From Berberis thunbergii (Eukaryota > Streptophyta > Magnoliopsida > Ranunculales > Berberidaceae), in the NCBI GenBank assembly GCA_003290165.1, contig QNQO01000226.1, positions 558,001 to 622,000 on the forward strand: DNA of 64,000 nt, given 5' to 3'. Positions 60,202 through 64,000 of the stretch are shown here, piece by piece. The notes below the pieces were generated by a model. That model did not search any database. It was not told where the DNA came from and worked only from the letters and a program-made list of their open reading frames with translations. Within the stretch, counting starts at the first letter, position 1; each line of letters begins with the position of its first letter. Both the position numbers and the translations under genes were made by a program.

Positions 60202-60693
60202 TGATGATACATCAAATAAGACCAAGATCACAACCGTACATGTGGCAAAAATTATCCATCACGGAGATCAAGTATCCCAAAACTAGGTCGATGTATAAAG
60301 CCCCAAAAGGACAAATCTAGTCAAAGTAAGCTCAAACATGGCCCGTTGGAGTAAATCATAGTTAGAGACCCAAATCCAGGACCGATAAAGTTCTTCTTCA
60401 ATGGGGATGAACGTTACATAGAAAAAGAGTTGTGGAGGGAGTTATGCCTCCACTGACGTATTTTCATAAAGGAGGAGATTGTTACAGAGAACGTCTCCTC
60501 TCGTTGCGTTTCACATCCTTAAGTTACGCAGGGAATTAACTACGACCATTATAAAAGGTAAAGGGAACATTTAACAAATGTATACATATTTAATTGAGTT
60601 CTGTCAAGTTTTATTTCCATCTTCAATTGAGTTACTGACTTAAGCATCGAAGTTCCTTTGGCCACCACAAATGTGGTATTTGACAATCTAACA
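60202..60693 (+). repeat. 3' LTR of the second Tat element
   Basis: It begins TGATGATACATCAAATAAG, paralleling the other Tat LTR, which on its sense strand begins TGATGATACAC. It contains 'gccaccacaaatgtgg' near the end, like the corresponding part of the other LTR. An end at ...CAATCTAACA (60693) is a guess based on a terminal CA; the 5' partner is missing. Confidence 0.6.
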
Positions 60694-61701
60694 GTTGTTT
60701 TGCAGGTTTTACTTTTATTGGATACTGCATTTTGGACGCATAAAAAATAATTATAAATTTTTATAATAAAAATATGATAACATAATAATTAATCAATGTG
60801 TCATATTCATAAAGAATAAGTCATAAACGCCAAAGTCAAATGATTATCATTTCATTCATTTGTTAAACACCACAAGCAATCATAACTCATAAATACATGC
60901 ATACACAAAAACATGTTTATATCTCATACTCGTGTCGCAATTTGTGAAGAAAAAGAGAAAATAAAATTATGTGGCCATATCGAAGCAGTATCTTAGCCAC
61001 CGTCAGATATGCCCTTAAATGCATCGGGAATGTATCCAGGGTGTATCTGAGGCGTATCAAGTCATATTCGTATCTTGGGCGAATCCTAGATTGATTATAG
61101 AGTCAGGAAGCAAAATTGGAAATTAAAAAAAAAAAAAAAAAGGGAAAGTGAGATTTCTAAGTATATTTTTAGTAACGACTAACATGAGGATATAGACCAG
61201 TCGAAGCTTTCTTCTACTATAAGCTTTTAAATACTAACAAATTTAAATCCTTATATATACCTGAAGTAAAAGCAAATCTATATAAAATTCGCAATTTTTT
61301 TCAAATTTGATTTTGGTTTGTTTATGAGTAAGTTATTTGTTATTGTCGGAGAAGAAAAAGATGGGTTTTAAAGAGAGTGGTTAACAAAATAGAGGCACAT
61401 AAGCTCCACGCCAATTGGTGTGGGTTCTTCAGTACAACGTTGACATCAAATATTTGTTTCAAGCGTTACAGAGATTTCAGGATCAGACAAGAACAGGAAA
61501 CCAAAGTCAAGGTGGCCCTCGAAAAATCTTTCGACCCTCCTTTTTTTGTGCATCGGCGAAAGCCCTAAATTGTGAACAAAAACAACCGATTTCTCTATCT
61601 GTTGGTGTATCATCTAAGGTGGTAAAGAGTTCCAATGAGGTACAGTTGAAGAAGAATCAATATTATTGTTGCCAGAAGCAAGTTAGGTTGACATGTTTTC
61701 G
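60694..61701. other. Unassigned sequence
   Basis: AT-rich, with a poly(A) run at 61125-61140. A gene-like patch at 61377-61705 on plus has two overlapping short frames (one with KVALEKSFDPPFFVHRRKP) but no family is recognised. It might be a fragment of a retrocopy. Confidence 0.35.
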
Positions 61702-61713
61702 GTAAGTGTATCT

Positions 61714-61895
61714 TTTTTTTTTTTTTTGGAAAACGAGTTGGGTTTTTATAGGAGGATCCCATAACCTATCAACAAGGTGCAACCTAGAGGTCAACACCAT
61801 AAGAAAGTAACCATGACGCCAGCGAGTCTCGAACTTAGGACGTGGGAGATAAACTCACACAGCCCTAACCACTCAACCATAACACCATTGGCTCT
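61714..61895 (-). mobile_element. tRNA-derived SINE with target duplications
   Basis: On the minus strand the head reads CAATGGTGTTATGGTTGAGTG and further in AGTTCGAGACTC, matching pol III A-box and B-box patterns. The body ends in a poly(A) tail (T run on plus, 61713-61727). The flanks share GTAAGTGTATCTT (61702-61714; 61896-61908), a target-primed insertion signature. The head resembles the Au-type SINE group; this assignment is inference. Confidence 0.9.
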
Positions 61896-61908
61896 GTAAG
61901 TGTATCTT

Positions 61909-63029
61909 AATAGTTAATACTAGTCCGAAGTTGAAGTTGGATTTGTATAAATAGAAGCATACAAATATTTTGCAACTTGTAACACATAGCTATTATTAAA
62001 CATTTCAAAAGAACAATCAGCAATCAATACATTTGCCTACTTGGGGAACACTTATCCAACACCATTCATTAGGCCTTTAAGCCTATCTGAAATGAAAGTC
62101 TACTACTTTATGTCTTCAAATGAGGCTCCATTGTCCCTAGAGACCTACTCCAGTTATCAAAGTTTTTCCATTACAATGTATATCACCATGGAGAATATTT
62201 GATTGTTACTATCAAATAATAAACACCTTCAACTTATTCTGGTTCTACATCCATTCACCCAATCATTTATGCAAGATTTAGATGTTGCGCGTGACCATAA
62301 ATTGGCGATCGTGTGAATTCCTAATCCAATCAATCACACTGATGTAATTATTCCCTTTTAGTTTCTTTTTGTATTCCTTCCATAAGCAATCTCTTGATTC
62401 CCTCCCTCTTCTCTACGGTTGGGGTTTATAGGGCAGAATAGTGAATATTATACAAGTATTGGACGATCCCATCCTTCATCCGGTGGACTACAGTCCACGG
62501 CTGATTCATTTCCAACTCTCTACACTCCATAGGCTGTCTCCTACACACATGTTTGTCTCCTTATTTTTCCTCTTACAATCTTACTATTTAAAAGTCTCAA
62601 AAGAGTGTCATTGCCACTAATTACTTTCTTACCAGAAAAATAGAGAGAGTTTGTTGCTAATGAGTAAAGACCCACCAGTGGGTCTATTTCCATTTCACAG
62701 TCAACTATGATGATTAATTTTCTACCTTTTTCTTTAGTATTGTTGTTATTTCTGATGTGAATGATGACTTTAATTGGATTTTGTTTGCTTGATGTTTATG
62801 AAGGCTGTGACCTTGTAAAATAGAGAGAGTTTGTTGCATATGTTTATTAGCATATGTTCTCATTACAATAGTACAACCTTTTCTATTTTTGATCTTGTAA
62901 AATCCAATCATACGTAGTAGTCTTATGAAACCATCTTAAAAGTCTTATTGATTTTAAATCATTTCTTGGTGGATGTTCACCCGAATTTACAATGAGTCGT
63001 GATCGTTTGATTTTAGGTTAAAATGTTGA
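61909..63029. other. Unassigned AT-rich sequence
   Basis: No gene, repeat array or element end is recognised. Two copies of 'aatagagagagtttgttgc' occur at about 62638-62656 and 62819-62837. Confidence 0.45.
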
Positions 63030-63520
63030 ATCGTCCTCAAGCACCCAAAGCAAGTGCCAAAGATGTTGGTTGCTGAGGCAAATCTACTGTATGGCCTTCT
63101 TGGAGATGGTTTGATGAAGATTTACGGACTGGTTTCTTCTTTCTGATCGACTCTGCTGCTCCTGGATGTTGGGGGTAAAAATGCATCCCTGATTCTCATA
63201 TCGTGATGTAGGGATGAAAATGGAGATTTACAACTTTGCCATTTTTTGAACTTTCTTGCTAAGGTTGATTCGGTTTCCGATATTGTTCAGTCCATTCCAA
63301 AAGTCACTTCTATTCCTCGTCCTCGTCGAGACCATGTTGGGCTGAAATTTGCTCAGCCCCACAGTGAGCACCAAAAGATGTTGGGGCGAATTTGTTACCT
63401 TGTTGGGGCAAATCTGTTGTCTAACCTTCCTCAAGATGGTTCGATGAAGATTTACGAGCTGGTTTCTTCATACTAGATCGACTCTGCTGCTCCTGGATGT
63501 ACCGGATCTAGGCCAAATGG
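63030..63520 (-). mobile_element. Gypsy LTR fragments in direct repeat
   Basis: Two related blocks, about 63060-63170 and 63395-63500, share 'gatggttt/cgatgaagatttacg', 'ctggtttcttc' and 'gatcgactctgctgctcctg'. Just before the second, at 63350-63385, the minus strand reads CCAACATC then TTTTGGTGCTCACTGTGGGG, resembling an LTR end followed by a primer-site region of plant gypsy elements. Two degraded LTRs or one duplicated LTR around about 200 bp of internal sequence is the best reading. Ends are not resolved. Confidence 0.5.
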
Positions 63521-64000
63521 GGGGTTATGCCTATAAAAACACTCTGACACTCAAATCAAAATGAAACAGAAAGAAATCACAGATAATAGAGTTAGATTAC
63601 TTACCCACTGTAGCTGTAACCAAAGTTTGCATATATAGATTGAGTTCTACCAATTTTGGTAGAATTAGGACTCCTCGTATCATGTTTATTGTAGAAAATA
63701 CAATTCGCACAAGAAACCTAATAAAATCCTTATTCAATTAGCATATTTTTGGAATAAATTGCATTATAACATCTTTAAGGAATAACCTTTATTCATTGTC
63801 AAATAGTTTATTTCCAATCAATTTGGACTCAACAAAGTCATGTATAATTGTTATCACACCCTCACTTTTAAACAATCTACATAAAAAGATTATCCAAAAA
63901 TTCAGGCCAGAAAGAAGCAATTTAAATGGTATAGACATGAATCAAATAATAAAGATAAGAAACTAACTTCCCCAAAATCTTACTCTCATAACTAAGATCG
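63521..64000. other. Unassigned sequence at the window edge
   Basis: AT-rich with no recognised gene or repeat; it continues beyond the window. Confidence 0.4.

Larger units (their letters stand above)
47767..60693 (+). mobile_element. Second Tat-type gypsy element, 5'-truncated, split by nested insertions
   Basis: Plus-strand pol remnants lie at about 47845-47940 and 55092-57130, an antisense ORF at 57694-59887 on the minus strand, a purine tract at 60187-60200 and a 3' LTR from 60202. The two pol blocks are contiguous parts of one reverse transcriptase/RNase H region pushed 7.15 kb apart by a hAT insertion. The 5' LTR, gag and most of the reverse transcriptase are absent. It shares organisation and LTR start (TGATGATACA) with the 40-kb element but is a different, more diverged copy. 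Confidence 0.8.

Noticed and set aside
61860..61895. A tRNA gene
   Set aside because: Only A and B boxes with a diverged, non-cloverleaf body, followed by poly(A) and flanked by target duplications: a SINE.
1..64000. CRISPR arrays, bacterial operons, rRNA genes
   Set aside because: None seen; gene structure with introns, plant transposons and AT-rich spacers show a plant nuclear chromosome.

Overview
This is nuclear DNA from a flowering plant. The evidence is two spliced or intronless plant-type genes, long AT-rich introns, and many plant transposon families (TRIM, Tat-type Ty3/gypsy, hAT, Tourist-like MITEs, SINE, LINE) plus an endogenous caulimovirid. A eudicot or magnoliid is plausible; the species cannot be named from the sequence. 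Only two ordinary host genes are visible.

Layout. 1-2.6 kb: repeats, with a complete 906-bp TRIM inserted in an old gypsy-type LTR. 2.97-4.58 kb (+): an intronless F-box/LRR gene of the SKIP2/VFB type. 4.6-8.5 kb: an old tandem duplication behind that gene, two foldback MITEs and short tandem repeats. 8.5-23.8 kb (-): a PTEN2-type dual phosphatase gene with twelve coding exons and a 5'-UTR intron. Its introns hold a LINE fragment, several MITEs and a 2-kb diverged inverted repeat. Its third coding exon appears to lack one base, which shifts the frame before the catalytic loop.

24.4-39.7 kb: four rearranged, broken copies of an endogenous pararetrovirus (caulimovirid, florendovirus-like) in both orientations, one interrupted by a 912-bp hAT element with a perfect 8-bp target duplication. 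40.1-47.8 kb: a complete-ended Tat-type gypsy element (677- and 670-bp LTRs, TSD GGCAA) that keeps gag-protease on one strand and an antisense ORF on the other but has lost reverse transcriptase and integrase.

47.8-60.7 kb: a second Tat-type element (pol on +, antisense ORF on -, PPT and 3' LTR). Its reverse transcriptase is split by a stack of insertions: an outer hAT-like element, an inner hAT-like element carrying a host-gene exon fragment, and inside that a 4.7-kb foldback element with arms of about 0.9 and 0.75 kb. The rest (60.7-64 kb) holds a SINE with clean target duplications, gypsy LTR scraps and unassigned sequence.

The two host genes have no evident functional link. The most notable observations are the four-level nesting with gene capture, the shared recombination junctions among the viral copies, and the PTEN frameshift. 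All exon boundaries and element ends were read by eye and no database was searched.
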